DNA of 64,000 nt from UBA8079 sp965205535 (GTDB lineage Bacteria > Pseudomonadota > Alphaproteobacteria > UBA6615), in NCBI GenBank assembly GCA_965205535.1, contig CBDBHH010000005.1, forward strand, positions 2,604,001-2,668,000. The letters are read 5' to 3'. This document shows, one piece after another, positions 50,382-59,092 of the stretch; the first letter of the stretch is position 1; each line of letters begins with the position of its first letter. The translations under genes were made by a program, and so were the position numbers. The notes under the pieces are model-generated. The model ran no database searches. It was not told the DNA's origin and saw only the letters and a list, made by a program, of their open reading frames with translations.

Positions 50382-51341
50382 ATGAAACTGGTGACATTCA
50401 CGTCCGGTGGCGGCGCAGCGCGCGTCGGTGCCCTGAGCGAGGACGAAACGCGGGTGATCGATCTCGCGGCGGCCGATGATCAGCCCTGTTTCCAGACGAT
50501 GCTGGCGCTGATCGAAACCGGAGACCCGGCGGTCGCACGTGCCGGGGAAATCGTGGCGGCGGATAGTGACTCCGTTGCGCTTGACGATGTGAAACTGCTG
50601 ACACCGGTGCCCCAGCCGCCGCAGATCAGGGACTTTCTGTGTTTCGAGCGCCATCTGCTCAATGCGAACGCCATGCTGCGCAAGAAGCGCGCGCAGGCCG
50701 AACCCGATCCTGAAGAGGCGCTGAAGCGTTTCGAGGCCGAAGGAATGTTTGCCATTCCGCAAATCTGGTACGACCAGCCGTTGTTCTACAAGCCAAGTCG
50801 CCTGAGTGTGATCGGTACCGGCGACGACATCGTCAGGCCTTTCTTCTCTGAATTGCTCGACTACGAGATGGAGTTCGGGTGCTGGCTGGGGAAACCGGGC
50901 AAGGACATCGATCCCAAGGACGCCACGGACATGATCTTCGGCTATTCGATTTTCAACGACATTTCGGCGCGGGATACCCAGGCGCGGGAAATGCCGGCGG
51001 GCTTCGGACCCGGCAAGGGCAAGGATTTCGATACCGGTAACATTATCGGGCCTTGCATCGTTACGGCCGATTCGTTCGATCCCTACGGCGCCGAGATGAT
51101 CGTCCGCATCAACGGTGAGGAACGCTCCCGGGGCAGTTCCGGCGGGATGTATCACAAGTTCGAGGACTGCATAGCGCACACGTCACGCGCGGAAACGGTG
51201 TTTCCGGGAGAATTCTTTGCATCCGGTACCGTTGGCTGGGGCTGCGGGCTCGAACATGACCGTTATCTCGAGGACGGAGATGTTATCGAACTCGAGGTGA
51301 CCGGCATCGGCGTGCTGAAGAACCGCCTCGTCAAAAACTAG
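50382..51341 (+). CDS. Fumarylacetoacetate hydrolase family protein
   Basis: A 319-residue FAH-fold protein. The metal site is shown by the glutamates in DYEMEFGCWLGKPGKDI (about 164-180), preceded by YKPSRLSVIGTGDDI, and the Asp in YSIFNDISARDTQARE (about 188-203). The catalytic His/Glu region is FLCFERHLLNANAML near 87. The C-terminal GWGCGLEHDRYLEDGDVIELEVTGIGVLKNRLV is typical, shown in part. It cleaves C-C bonds of acylpyruvates or beta-keto acids, or isomerises them. With the amidohydrolase and the acyl-CoA dehydrogenase it suggests a route for ring-cleavage products. Confidence 0.9.
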   Translation: MKLVTFTSGGGAARVGALSEDETRVIDLAAADDQPCFQTMLALIETGDPAVARAGEIVAADSDSVALDDVKLLTPVPQPPQIRDFLCFERHLLNANAMLRKKRAQAEPDPEEALKRFEAEGMFAIPQIWYDQPLFYKPSRLSVIGTGDDIVRPFFSELLDYEMEFGCWLGKPGKDIDPKDATDMIFGYSIFNDISARDTQAREMPAGFGPGKGKDFDTGNIIGPCIVTADSFDPYGAEMIVRINGEERSRGSSGGMYHKFEDCIAHTSRAETVFPGEFFASGTVGWGCGLEHDRYLEDGDVIELEVTGIGVLKNRLVKN

Positions 51342-51482
51342 ACAATCGCCGCGACCGGCCCGCCGCGGACCAGTATCTCGAATTGAGGTAACTTGAAGGT
51401 GCCTTCGCAGGTCGCTCCGACAAAGATGGAAATGGCCGGTGAACGTCTTGCCGGTGTCTAAGAACAAACACCGGGGGCAACG

Positions 51483-52664
51483 ATGGACGAAATTTTCATT
51501 CAGAACGAAGAGCAGCGGGCGATCCTCGATTCCGTGCGCCGTTTCGTCGAGGAGGAGGTGGCGCCGCGCGCCGCAGAACTCGACGCTCAGAAGGACCCGG
51601 AGGACAGTTTCTCGTGGGAGATCGTCGAGGCCGCCGACGCGTTCGGCCTGCGCACCATGAGCCTGTCGGAAGAATATGGCGGCATGGACACGGACATGCT
51701 GACGACCGCGATGGTGATCGAGGAGCTGGCGCGTGGCGACCTGGGTATCTCGGTCGTCTTCGCCCAGACCCTCAAGATCGGCAAGCATATGGAACGGGTG
51801 CTCAATGAGGAGCAGCGCGCCCGCACCCTGATCCCGTTCCGCGACGACCCACGTGCAATCCTAAGTATTTGCGGTACGGAGCCCGAAAACGGTTCTAACG
51901 GGATTGTCGGCTACCCCGCGCCCTATACGACCCGCGCGGTGAAAACCGATGGCGGCAGGGTCGCGAACGGGATGAAGCACTTTATTTCGAACTCGAACCG
52001 TTCTCGCTTCTTCCTGGTGCACATGCAGACCGACCCGGAAAAATCGATGCTCGACGGGGCGACCGTCTTTCTGCTTGAGCGCGGGCATCCGGGTTTCACG
52101 GTCGGGCGGGTGCACGACAAGATGGGCGAGCGGCTTGCGAACAATTCCGAGCTGCTGTTTACCGATTGCTTTATCCCGGACGAGAACGTCGTCGGCGAGG
52201 TCAATGAGGGACATATCGTCCGCCGCACATTCGGCCCGTCGAGCAACATCTTCGCTGCCTGCAGTATCCTCGGCGTTGCGGTAGCCCTTTACGAGAAGTC
52301 GCTCGATTGGGCGCAAACGCGCATCCAGGGCGGCAAGCGATTGATTGAGCATGACGGGATCCGGGCACAGATCGCGGAGATGAAGATGCTCATCGACGCC
52401 TCGCGGTCCTACACCCACCGTGCCGCCCATCTCGCCGATCACCCCGACGAGGGCTGGGACCCGTTGCTGGGCTCGTTGCCCAAGGTCATGGCGTCCCAGG
52501 CGGCGTGGCAGATCGCGACCTGTACCCTCGAGATTCATGGTGGCCACGGCTACATGAAGGAAGCAGGTGTGGAAAAGCTCGTGCGAGACGCCGCCGCATT
52601 CCTGCACTCCGACGGGGTCAACCGCGCCTTGTTGCTGCGCGCGGCGAATTTTATCGACACATAG
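51483..52664 (+). CDS. Acyl-CoA dehydrogenase
   Basis: A 393-residue flavoprotein with the three ACAD domains. The N-terminal helical domain ends near 120, the beta domain holds SICGTEPENGSNGI (FAD contact, about 124-137) and HFISNSNRSRFFLVH, and the C-terminal helical domain carries RIQGGKRLIEHDGIRAQIAEM and IHGGHGYMKEAGVEKLVRDA, the signature motif. It introduces a double bond into an acyl-CoA and passes electrons to ETF. It begins 142 bp after the FAH gene on the same strand. Chain length cannot be read from the sequence. Confidence 0.95.
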   Translation: MDEIFIQNEEQRAILDSVRRFVEEEVAPRAAELDAQKDPEDSFSWEIVEAADAFGLRTMSLSEEYGGMDTDMLTTAMVIEELARGDLGISVVFAQTLKIGKHMERVLNEEQRARTLIPFRDDPRAILSICGTEPENGSNGIVGYPAPYTTRAVKTDGGRVANGMKHFISNSNRSRFFLVHMQTDPEKSMLDGATVFLLERGHPGFTVGRVHDKMGERLANNSELLFTDCFIPDENVVGEVNEGHIVRRTFGPSSNIFAACSILGVAVALYEKSLDWAQTRIQGGKRLIEHDGIRAQIAEMKMLIDASRSYTHRAAHLADHPDEGWDPLLGSLPKVMASQAAWQIATCTLEIHGGHGYMKEAGVEKLVRDAAAFLHSDGVNRALLLRAANFIDT

Positions 52665-52757
52665 CCGAGAACCGGTAGGCGCGATGTTCGGCAGCTATGG
52701 GGTGACCGGGCGTTCAGCTATGCTTTGTGCAAATGAAACGAGGGCAGGAGTGTTGAA

Positions 52758-53738
52758 ATGGCGAAATGGCAATACACCAAGGGTCTCCACGAGGTCGGCA
52801 ACGGGCTGTACGCCTATCTTTTACCTGACGGGGGCTGGTGCTGGTCGAATACGGGGCTGATCGTCGATGGCGAGGAAACCGTGCTGATCGATACGCTGTT
52901 CGACCTGCCGATGACCGGGGACATGCTCGACACGATGCGTGATGCGGTGCCGGCCGCAAAACGCATCGGCAAATTGGTGAACACCCACGCCAATGCAGAT
53001 CACACCTGGGGCAATCAGCTGGTCAAAGAGGCCGAAATCATCGCCTCCGCGGGTTGTGCCGAGGAATTCGATCATTTCTTGCCCGAAACCCTGCTCGACA
53101 TGATGGGACAGACAAAGGAGCTGGGCGTTCTGGGCGAGTTTCTGGAGCATTGCTTTTCGCCGTTCGATATCTCCGGGATCGAACTCACACCTCCGACAAC
53201 GACTTTCATCGATGAAAAGATCATCGCCGTCGGCGATCGGAAAGTTGAGCTTTACAACGTCGGCCCGGCCCATACGCGCGGGGACCTGCTGGTCTATCTA
53301 CCCGAGGATCGAATGATGTTTTCAGGAGATATTCTGTTTGTCGGTGGGCATCCGGTTATCTGGGACGGGCCGGTCGATAATTGGCGCGCCGCCTGCGACA
53401 AGATTCTTGGCATGGATGTGGATGTCATCGTACCTGGTCATGGTCCGGTTGCGGGCAAAGACGAAGTGCGCCGGTTCCGCGGATATCTCGACGAAATGGA
53501 GCATGAAACCCGCAAGCGCTTCGATGCGGGCCTCGACGAGATGGAGGCCGCGAAAGACATCGCGCTGGCCAATTATGAAGACTGGAACGATGCCGAACGG
53601 GTATTCGCCAACGTGGCGGCGCTGTATCGCGAATTCCGGAATATACCGGCGAGCGAGGGTATGACGCCGATGGAGGTATTCGCCGGCATGGCCGAACTGT
53701 TTAAACACCAGCAAACCCACGGGCATCATCATCACTGA
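52758..53738 (+). CDS. Metallo-beta-lactamase fold hydrolase with a histidine-rich C-terminal tail
   Basis: A 326-residue MBL-fold protein. The usual H-x-H-x-D-H zinc motif reads H77-A-N-A-D81-H82 (NTHANADHTWGN), so the second histidine is replaced by Asn. Other ligands are present: HTRGDLLVYLPEDRMMFSGD carries the third-site His and a conserved Asp, and a VPGHGP segment the last His. The HxNxDH form occurs in the SoxH/quinoprotein-associated branch. The protein ends HQQTHGHHHH, an unusual natural run of histidines that could store or deliver metal. It follows the acyl-CoA dehydrogenase by 93 bp. The substrate is unknown. Confidence 0.88.
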   Translation: MAKWQYTKGLHEVGNGLYAYLLPDGGWCWSNTGLIVDGEETVLIDTLFDLPMTGDMLDTMRDAVPAAKRIGKLVNTHANADHTWGNQLVKEAEIIASAGCAEEFDHFLPETLLDMMGQTKELGVLGEFLEHCFSPFDISGIELTPPTTTFIDEKIIAVGDRKVELYNVGPAHTRGDLLVYLPEDRMMFSGDILFVGGHPVIWDGPVDNWRAACDKILGMDVDVIVPGHGPVAGKDEVRRFRGYLDEMEHETRKRFDAGLDEMEAAKDIALANYEDWNDAERVFANVAALYREFRNIPASEGMTPMEVFAGMAELFKHQQTHGHHHH

Positions 53739-53863
53739 GACGGGGCCTACGCGTTCGGCAGTCGTGAGCTTCTGATGTATTTCGATCCTGATGCGTGATC
53801 GGGGACGGAATGGCACGTCGGCGCGGCACGCGCGGAGACGACCATCTGATTGGCACGAACGAT

Positions 53864-54571
53864 CTAGGCGTCCAGCTCGGGATAGTGGCGAAAGATGCCG
53901 TGTTCGTTGAACGGGATCCGGCGACCTGAATTTGCATAGGCCTGGATGTTGGGCCGTGCCGCGATCTCGGCATGCAGGGCGGTGACGCGGGGATAGTCCG
54001 GCTCCAGCCGGGCTGAGGCCTTGGGGAAGGCGAAGCGCATGCCCTCGATCAGCTGGAACAGCGAGAAGTCCGCGTGGGACAGGCCGCCCGCAACTAGGTG
54101 GCCGCCGTTCGTGGCAATAGCCCGCTCGAGATAGCCGTAGAATTTGGGGATCCGTGTGTCGCGAAAACTGGGCGCGCGGCGCAAAGCCTCGTCGCGCTGG
54201 TCCTCGTAGTAGAACTCCTTGGCCAGCGGGTGGTGCACATCATGGGCCTCGACCAGGAAGTCGGCCAGCAGCATTGAAAGGCGTAGCGCCTCGCGGCGTC
54301 CGGCCTCGTCGGTAGGTGTCAGCCCGTGTTTCGCACCCAAATAATCCATGATCAGCGGGGTCTGGGACACGATGGTGTCGCCGTCTTTTAGGATCGGCGG
54401 GGCGAAATGCCCCGTCTCTGCGACCAGCGCAAGCAAGGCATCGCGCCCGCCGCCTTCGGCATCCGGCTTGCGGATCACGTCGATATACGTCGTGCCGACA
54501 TCTTCGAGCAGCAGGCGAACGAATTCGCCGCGCCCCTGGATCGTCGGCCAGTAATAAAGTTCGTAGGCCAT
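53864..54571 (-). CDS. Glutathione S-transferase family protein
   Basis: A 235-residue cytosolic GST. The N-terminal thioredoxin domain begins YELYYWPTIQGRGEFVRLLLED, with a Tyr/Trp-Pro helix start typical of the sigma/omega-like bacterial branch. APPILKDGDTIVSQTPLIMDYLG (about 57-79) contains the cis-Pro and the glutathione-binding Gln-Thr. The C-terminal helical domain has GGLSHADFSLFQLIEGMRF. It differs clearly from the GST at 35106. It is divergent from the acyl-CoA synthetase, with a GGGAAGAG ribosome site. Its role may be detoxification or thiol-dependent isomerisation. Confidence 0.92.
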   Translation of the reverse strand: MAYELYYWPTIQGRGEFVRLLLEDVGTTYIDVIRKPDAEGGGRDALLALVAETGHFAPPILKDGDTIVSQTPLIMDYLGAKHGLTPTDEAGRREALRLSMLLADFLVEAHDVHHPLAKEFYYEDQRDEALRRAPSFRDTRIPKFYGYLERAIATNGGHLVAGGLSHADFSLFQLIEGMRFAFPKASARLEPDYPRVTALHAEIAARPNIQAYANSGRRIPFNEHGIFRHYPELDA

Positions 54572-54646
54572 CGTCGCTCTCTTCCCTGATGTCTTGTTCG
54601 GTCATGCCGCCTGCGCCATTCTAGGCTCGGGGAGGGCCTGTTTTCC

Positions 54647-56182
54647 ATGAATCTCAATCAGTTGTTGTTGCGCGCGGCGCGCTCGTTTCCCGACCGGGTG
54701 GCGATATCCCACGGAACGGCGGATTACTGCGACTATGACACGCTTGCCCGCCGCGCTGCGGGCCTGGCCAGCGCCATGCGCAGCGATCTCGGTCTGAAGA
54801 CGGATGATCGGGTCGGCCTGTTCATGACCAACACGCCGGAATATCTCGAGGCGTTCCACGGGGCACTCCATGCGGGGCTGACGGCGCTGCCAATCAACAA
54901 CAAGCTGCACGAGAAGGAACTGGCCTACATCCTTGATGATGCGGGTGCGGGCGTGGTGTTCACGACGCCGGACCTGGCCGAGAAGGCCGCGAAGGGTCTC
55001 GAGATTGCGGGCAGCAAGGCCCGGGTCGTTGTTGTTGGCGACAAGGAATATGCGGGCTATCTGGCGGCTGATCCCATGGAGATGGTGGACCGCGGTGACG
55101 ACGATCTCGCCTGGCTGTTCTACACCTCCGGCACGACCGGCAATCCCAAGGGCGCGATGCTGAGCCACCGCAATCTGTGGGAGATGCTGCTGACATATTT
55201 CATCGACGTGGACCGGGTGCCGGTCAACGGTGCGGTATTGCATCCCGCGCCCATGTCACACGGCTCGGGTTTCTATGGCATTCCTCATCTGGCGGTCGGC
55301 GCGCGGCAGGTGGTGCCGGAATCCGGTGGGTTCGAGCCGGATGAAATTTTCGAGTTATTTCAACAACATGAGGAAGTTACCTTATTCGCCGCACCAACCA
55401 TGGTGAAGCGCCTGGTGGGCCATTCCACCGGTGAGGCCGGGAACCTCCGCACGGTGACCTATGGCGGCGGGCCGATGTATGTCGCCGACCTGAAACAGGC
55501 ACTCGATCGCTTCGGGCCGAAGTTCATACAGATCTACGGGCAGGGCGAGAGCCCCATGTGCATCACAGTGCTGCCGCGCGAGGATCATGTGGACACGGAA
55601 CACCCGCGCCACGAGGAGCGGCTGGCGTCGGTCGGCTACGCGCAGTCGGTGGTCGACGTAAAGGTTGTCGATGGTGACGATAACGCGTTGCCGGTGGGCG
55701 AGGTGGGCGAGATCCTGGTCCGGGGCGCGGTGGTCATGCGCGGTTACTGGAACCGGCCCGACGCGAGTGCGGAATCCCTGCGTGGCGGCTGGTTACACAC
55801 GGGTGATATGGGCGCGTTCGATGCCGACGGATATCTGACCCTGAAGGACCGTTCGAAGGACATGATTATCTCCGGCGGCAGCAACATCTATCCCCGTGAA
55901 ATCGAGGAGGTGCTGCTGCGCCACCCCGATGTGCTGGAATGTGCGGTGGTCGGGCGCCCGCACCCCGAATGGGGTGAGGAGGTCATCGCGTTTATCGCAC
56001 CTGGTGAAGGCGTCGAGGTGGACACGGCAGCGCTCGACCAGCTTTGTCTGGACAATATCGCGCGCTTCAAGCGGCCCAAGGGCTACCGGGTTGCCGCGGC
56101 GCTACCGAAGAACAACTACGGCAAGATCGTCAAACGCGAGCTGCGCAATATGCTGGACGCCGAGGGGAACGGGGATGGCTGA
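54647..56182 (+). CDS. AMP-dependent acyl-CoA synthetase/ligase
   Basis: A 511-residue ANL-superfamily adenylate-forming enzyme. The P-loop-like core is LFYTSGTTGNPKGAM (about 158-172), the A5/A7 motifs are IQIYGQGESPM and GGWLHTGDMG, the hinge is KDRSKDMIISGGSNIYPREIEE (about 402-423, shown by ends), and the catalytic lysine is in NNYGKIVKREL near 495. It activates a carboxylic acid to its CoA ester via an acyl-AMP. The last 8 bp overlap the start of the next SDR, showing translational coupling. The acyl group is unknown, perhaps medium-chain or aromatic. Confidence 0.95.
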   Translation: MNLNQLLLRAARSFPDRVAISHGTADYCDYDTLARRAAGLASAMRSDLGLKTDDRVGLFMTNTPEYLEAFHGALHAGLTALPINNKLHEKELAYILDDAGAGVVFTTPDLAEKAAKGLEIAGSKARVVVVGDKEYAGYLAADPMEMVDRGDDDLAWLFYTSGTTGNPKGAMLSHRNLWEMLLTYFIDVDRVPVNGAVLHPAPMSHGSGFYGIPHLAVGARQVVPESGGFEPDEIFELFQQHEEVTLFAAPTMVKRLVGHSTGEAGNLRTVTYGGGPMYVADLKQALDRFGPKFIQIYGQGESPMCITVLPREDHVDTEHPRHEERLASVGYAQSVVDVKVVDGDDNALPVGEVGEILVRGAVVMRGYWNRPDASAESLRGGWLHTGDMGAFDADGYLTLKDRSKDMIISGGSNIYPREIEEVLLRHPDVLECAVVGRPHPEWGEEVIAFIAPGEGVEVDTAALDQLCLDNIARFKRPKGYRVAAALPKNNYGKIVKRELRNMLDAEGNGDG

Positions 56183-56975
56183 TCGGCTGAAAGACAAGGT
56201 CGCGATCGTCACCGGTGCGGGCGCTATCGGCGAAGGCTGGGGGAACGGCAAGGCCACGGCGGTGCTGTATGCCCGCGAAGGCGCGAAAGTGCTTTGTGCC
56301 GACATAAACCCGGACGCCGCCCAGGAAACCGCCGATATTATTGCAGGCGAAGGTGGAGCTGCCAGTGTGTTCGCTGTCGATGTCACCAACAGCGCCCAGG
56401 TCGAGGCCATGGTGGCCGCAGCTTGCGCAGAATTTGGCCATCTCGATATCCTGCACAACAATGTGGGTATCGCCGAGGTCGGTGGGCCCGTCGACACCAG
56501 CGAGGAGAGTTGGGACAGGGTACACGACGTCAACCTGAAGAGCGCATTCCTGACCAGCAAGCACGCCATCCCGAAGATGCAGGAACGCGGCGAGGGGGCG
56601 ATCGTGAATGTGTCCTCGATCGCCGGGGAGCGCTGGCTGAACGTGCCCTATATTTCCTATGCGACGACCAAGGCGGCGATGACCCACATGACCCGTGTGA
56701 TCGCCCGGCAATACGCGCCGGAAAACATCCGCTGCAATGCGATCCTGCCCGGCTTGATGCAGACGCCGATGGTCTCCCATTCCCTGCAGGGCGCTTACGG
56801 CGACGACGATGTGGATGACCTCTGGGCCAAGCGCGAGGCGCAGGTACCGCTGAACCGGGTCGGAGACGCCTGGGACGTGGCCTATGCGGCGGTTTATCTC
56901 GCATCCGACGAAGCCCGTTATGTGACCGGCTCGACCCTCCTGGTGGATGGCGGCATCACGTTGGGGATCGGCTAA
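56175..56975 (+). CDS. SDR family oxidoreductase, coupled to the acyl-CoA synthetase
   Basis: A 266-residue SDR. TGAGAIGEGWGNGKA (about 15-29) is an expanded glycine-rich loop, with six residues inserted relative to the usual TGxxxGIG. HNNVG stands for NNAG near 97, and the catalytic residues lie in SSIAGERWLNVPYISYATTK near 147-166. It ends TGSTLLVDGGITLGIG. The ATG sits 8 bp inside the acyl-CoA synthetase gene with a GAGGGGAACGGGG leader. The long glycine loop is seen in a subgroup of bacterial SDRs. It probably acts on a hydroxyacyl intermediate. Confidence 0.88.
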   Translation: MADRLKDKVAIVTGAGAIGEGWGNGKATAVLYAREGAKVLCADINPDAAQETADIIAGEGGAASVFAVDVTNSAQVEAMVAAACAEFGHLDILHNNVGIAEVGGPVDTSEESWDRVHDVNLKSAFLTSKHAIPKMQERGEGAIVNVSSIAGERWLNVPYISYATTKAAMTHMTRVIARQYAPENIRCNAILPGLMQTPMVSHSLQGAYGDDDVDDLWAKREAQVPLNRVGDAWDVAYAAVYLASDEARYVTGSTLLVDGGITLGIG

Positions 56976-57000
56976 CCGCATACCGGACAGGAGATTGACC

Positions 57001-57952
57001 ATGCCATCACCGGTCGACCAGGGCCTGCAGGCCGTCTTCGACGAACTGAAAGCCGCCGGTGCGAACCTTCCGGACCCGGCGGAAGTCGGCGTCGAGGAAG
57101 GCCGCGCAGCGCGCGCGCTACTACGCCTATCTGAACCAGCCCGACGGCGAACTGCCGGTCGATGCGGTCCGCGACGTGGCAATCGAGGGGCCGCACGGCC
57201 CGTTCCGGCTGCGGCTGTATTTTCCAACCGGCGAACGGCCTGCGCCGGTAACGGTGTTCATCCATGGCGGCGGCTGGTGGACCGGCGATGTGCCCGCCTA
57301 TGACCAGATTTGCCGGCGGTTGGCGGTCGAAAGCGGCTGCGCCGTGGCGAGTGTGGAATACCGGTTATGGCCCGAACACCGGTTTCCGGTGCCGGTCGAC
57401 GAGACCATGGCCGTCGCCGAATGGGTGCTGAACCAGGGTGCAGAACATGGGCTGGACCCGTCACGGATCGGCTTTTGCGGGGATTCGGCGGGTGCGACCC
57501 TGGCACTACATGCCGGGGTGCAGTTGAAACACACTGGCGCCGTGCGCGCGCTGGCCCTGGTCTACGGGGTCTATTTGCTGGATGTGGACACGCCGTCCTG
57601 GCGCGAAATCGGTGACGGGACGTACGGCCTGACGGTCGCGCAAATGCAGTGGATATGGGACGGATATCTGGAAGGCCAGGACGCCGATCCACGCGATCCG
57701 CGCATCGCCCCCGCCCATGCGGATCTCGCCGGGCTCCCCTACACCTGGGTGATGGTCGGCGATCTCGACCCGTTAATCGACGACAGTCGGGCGCTGGCGG
57801 CCAATCTGGCCGCGGCCGGCGTGCCCCATCATTTGAAGGTGGAGGAGGGCATGACGCACTTCATCTGGATGTGGCAGCGTTTATACCAGCGCTCCCGTGC
57901 GTCGATTGCCGAGGCTGGCGCGATTCTGAAACGCGAGCTCCGCCGCGACTAG
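57001..57952 (+). pseudogene. Alpha/beta hydrolase (HSL/BioH-like fold-3) gene with a frameshift near its start
   Basis: The N-terminal residues (MPSPVDQGLQAVFDELKAAG and on, from ATG 57001 after an AGGAG site) are in one frame. The body of the enzyme is in the next frame: YYAYLNQPDG, then the oxyanion-hole FIHGGGWW, the nucleophile GDSAG, an Asp in VGDLDPLIDDS and the His in EGMTHFIW. The switch happens at an alternating GC run at about 57110-57119; one GC unit more would restore one frame. The catalytic domain itself is intact, and a GTG at 57059 could start a 297-residue form with a non-native N-terminus. Sequencing error, slippage or a true mutation are possible. Confidence 0.7.
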
Positions 57953-57963
57953 GCCGACCGCGG

Positions 57964-58872
57964 CTAGTCCTCTTTTGCCATCGCCGCCGTCAGGTTCGAG
58001 ACCGCGTCATCATAGGCTCGCGGGCTGCGCATTTCGTGGATTTGCGGCCACAGCTCGGCGATCTTGTCGGGTGTCATCTCCGCACGCGGATCGACCCGGA
58101 TACCTTCGCTCTCCATGATCTGGATGCGTGAGTAATACCCGGCTGTTGCCGCGACGATGTTGCCGCTATCGGTGCATTCCTCGCTGACCAGGTAGGTGAC
58201 CATCGCCGCCACGGCGTCGGTCGTGACGAGTTCCGGATCATAGATATCGAAGATGCCGGAGGGCTCGGCGATCCGGGTCGCGGCCAGGGGAGCCAGGGCA
58301 TTGACGACGATGTTGCTGCGCGCACCTTCGAGCTTGAGGGTGTTCATGAAGCCGACGACGGCCATCTTTGCGGCGGAGTAGTTGGTCTGGCCGAAATTAC
58401 CGTAAAGCCCGGAGTTGGAAGAGACCATCAGGATGCGGCCGTAGTTTGCCTCGCGCATATGGGGGTAGGCGGCATGGGTGACATAGACCGAACCGAGGTA
58501 ATGCACGCGCGCGACGAACTCGTAATCCTCGATGCTCATCTTGTGGAATGTCTTGTCGCGCACAATGCCGGCATTGTTGATGACAATATCGACCTGACCG
58601 AACGCATCGATTGCCGTCTGCACAATGTTCGCGGCGCTTTCGGGATCGGCGACGCTGTCATAGTTGGCGACGGCCTCACCGCCGGCCGCGCGAATTTCCT
58701 CGACCACCGTATCAGCGGGCGTGCCCGACAGGCCGCTTCCATCGATGGCGCCGCCGATGTCGTTGACGACTACTCGTGCGCCATGGGCGGCCAGAGACAG
58801 CGCATAGCTCTTCCCCAGACCGTTTCCCGCGCCAGTAACCACGGCGACCCGGCCGTCAAATGCGATTGTCAT
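57964..58872 (-). CDS. SDR family oxidoreductase (multifunctional beta-oxidation (R)-hydroxyacyl-CoA dehydrogenase-like)
   Basis: A 302-residue SDR of the HSD17B4/MFE-type branch. The cofactor loop is TGAGNGLGKSYALSLAAHGARVVVND, with an insertion GGAIDGSGLSGTPADTVVEEI after strand 2 that is characteristic of the peroxisomal multifunctional enzyme dehydrogenase domain. NNAGIVRD is near 97, and the catalytic block is SSNSGLYGNFGQTNYSAAK near 150-168. It has an extended C-terminus (about 240-302). It is convergent with the hydrolase, 11 bp away. A role in (R)-3-hydroxyacyl-CoA oxidation fits the acyl-CoA synthetase and acyl-CoA dehydrogenase nearby. Confidence 0.87.
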   Translation of the reverse strand: MTIAFDGRVAVVTGAGNGLGKSYALSLAAHGARVVVNDIGGAIDGSGLSGTPADTVVEEIRAAGGEAVANYDSVADPESAANIVQTAIDAFGQVDIVINNAGIVRDKTFHKMSIEDYEFVARVHYLGSVYVTHAAYPHMREANYGRILMVSSNSGLYGNFGQTNYSAAKMAVVGFMNTLKLEGARSNIVVNALAPLAATRIAEPSGIFDIYDPELVTTDAVAAMVTYLVSEECTDSGNIVAATAGYYSRIQIMESEGIRVDPRAEMTPDKIAELWPQIHEMRSPRAYDDAVSNLTAAMAKED

Positions 58873-59092
58873 AGCTTCCCCCTATCGTTTTTATCGGCGC
58901 CCGCAGCTTTTTTCTGACGTTACGCAGCACGCGAACTGATTCGTTTTGATTCAGGGTATTTAGTCAAGCAAATCGCGATCGTTCAGGGACCGCAATCACC
59001 GAATTGCGCGTGGATTTTAGGAGACGGGCGCGCTAGCTTGCGCCGCCCAAAGTGAGGCGCCTCACACGTATTTGCCAACAAGGGACGAACCG

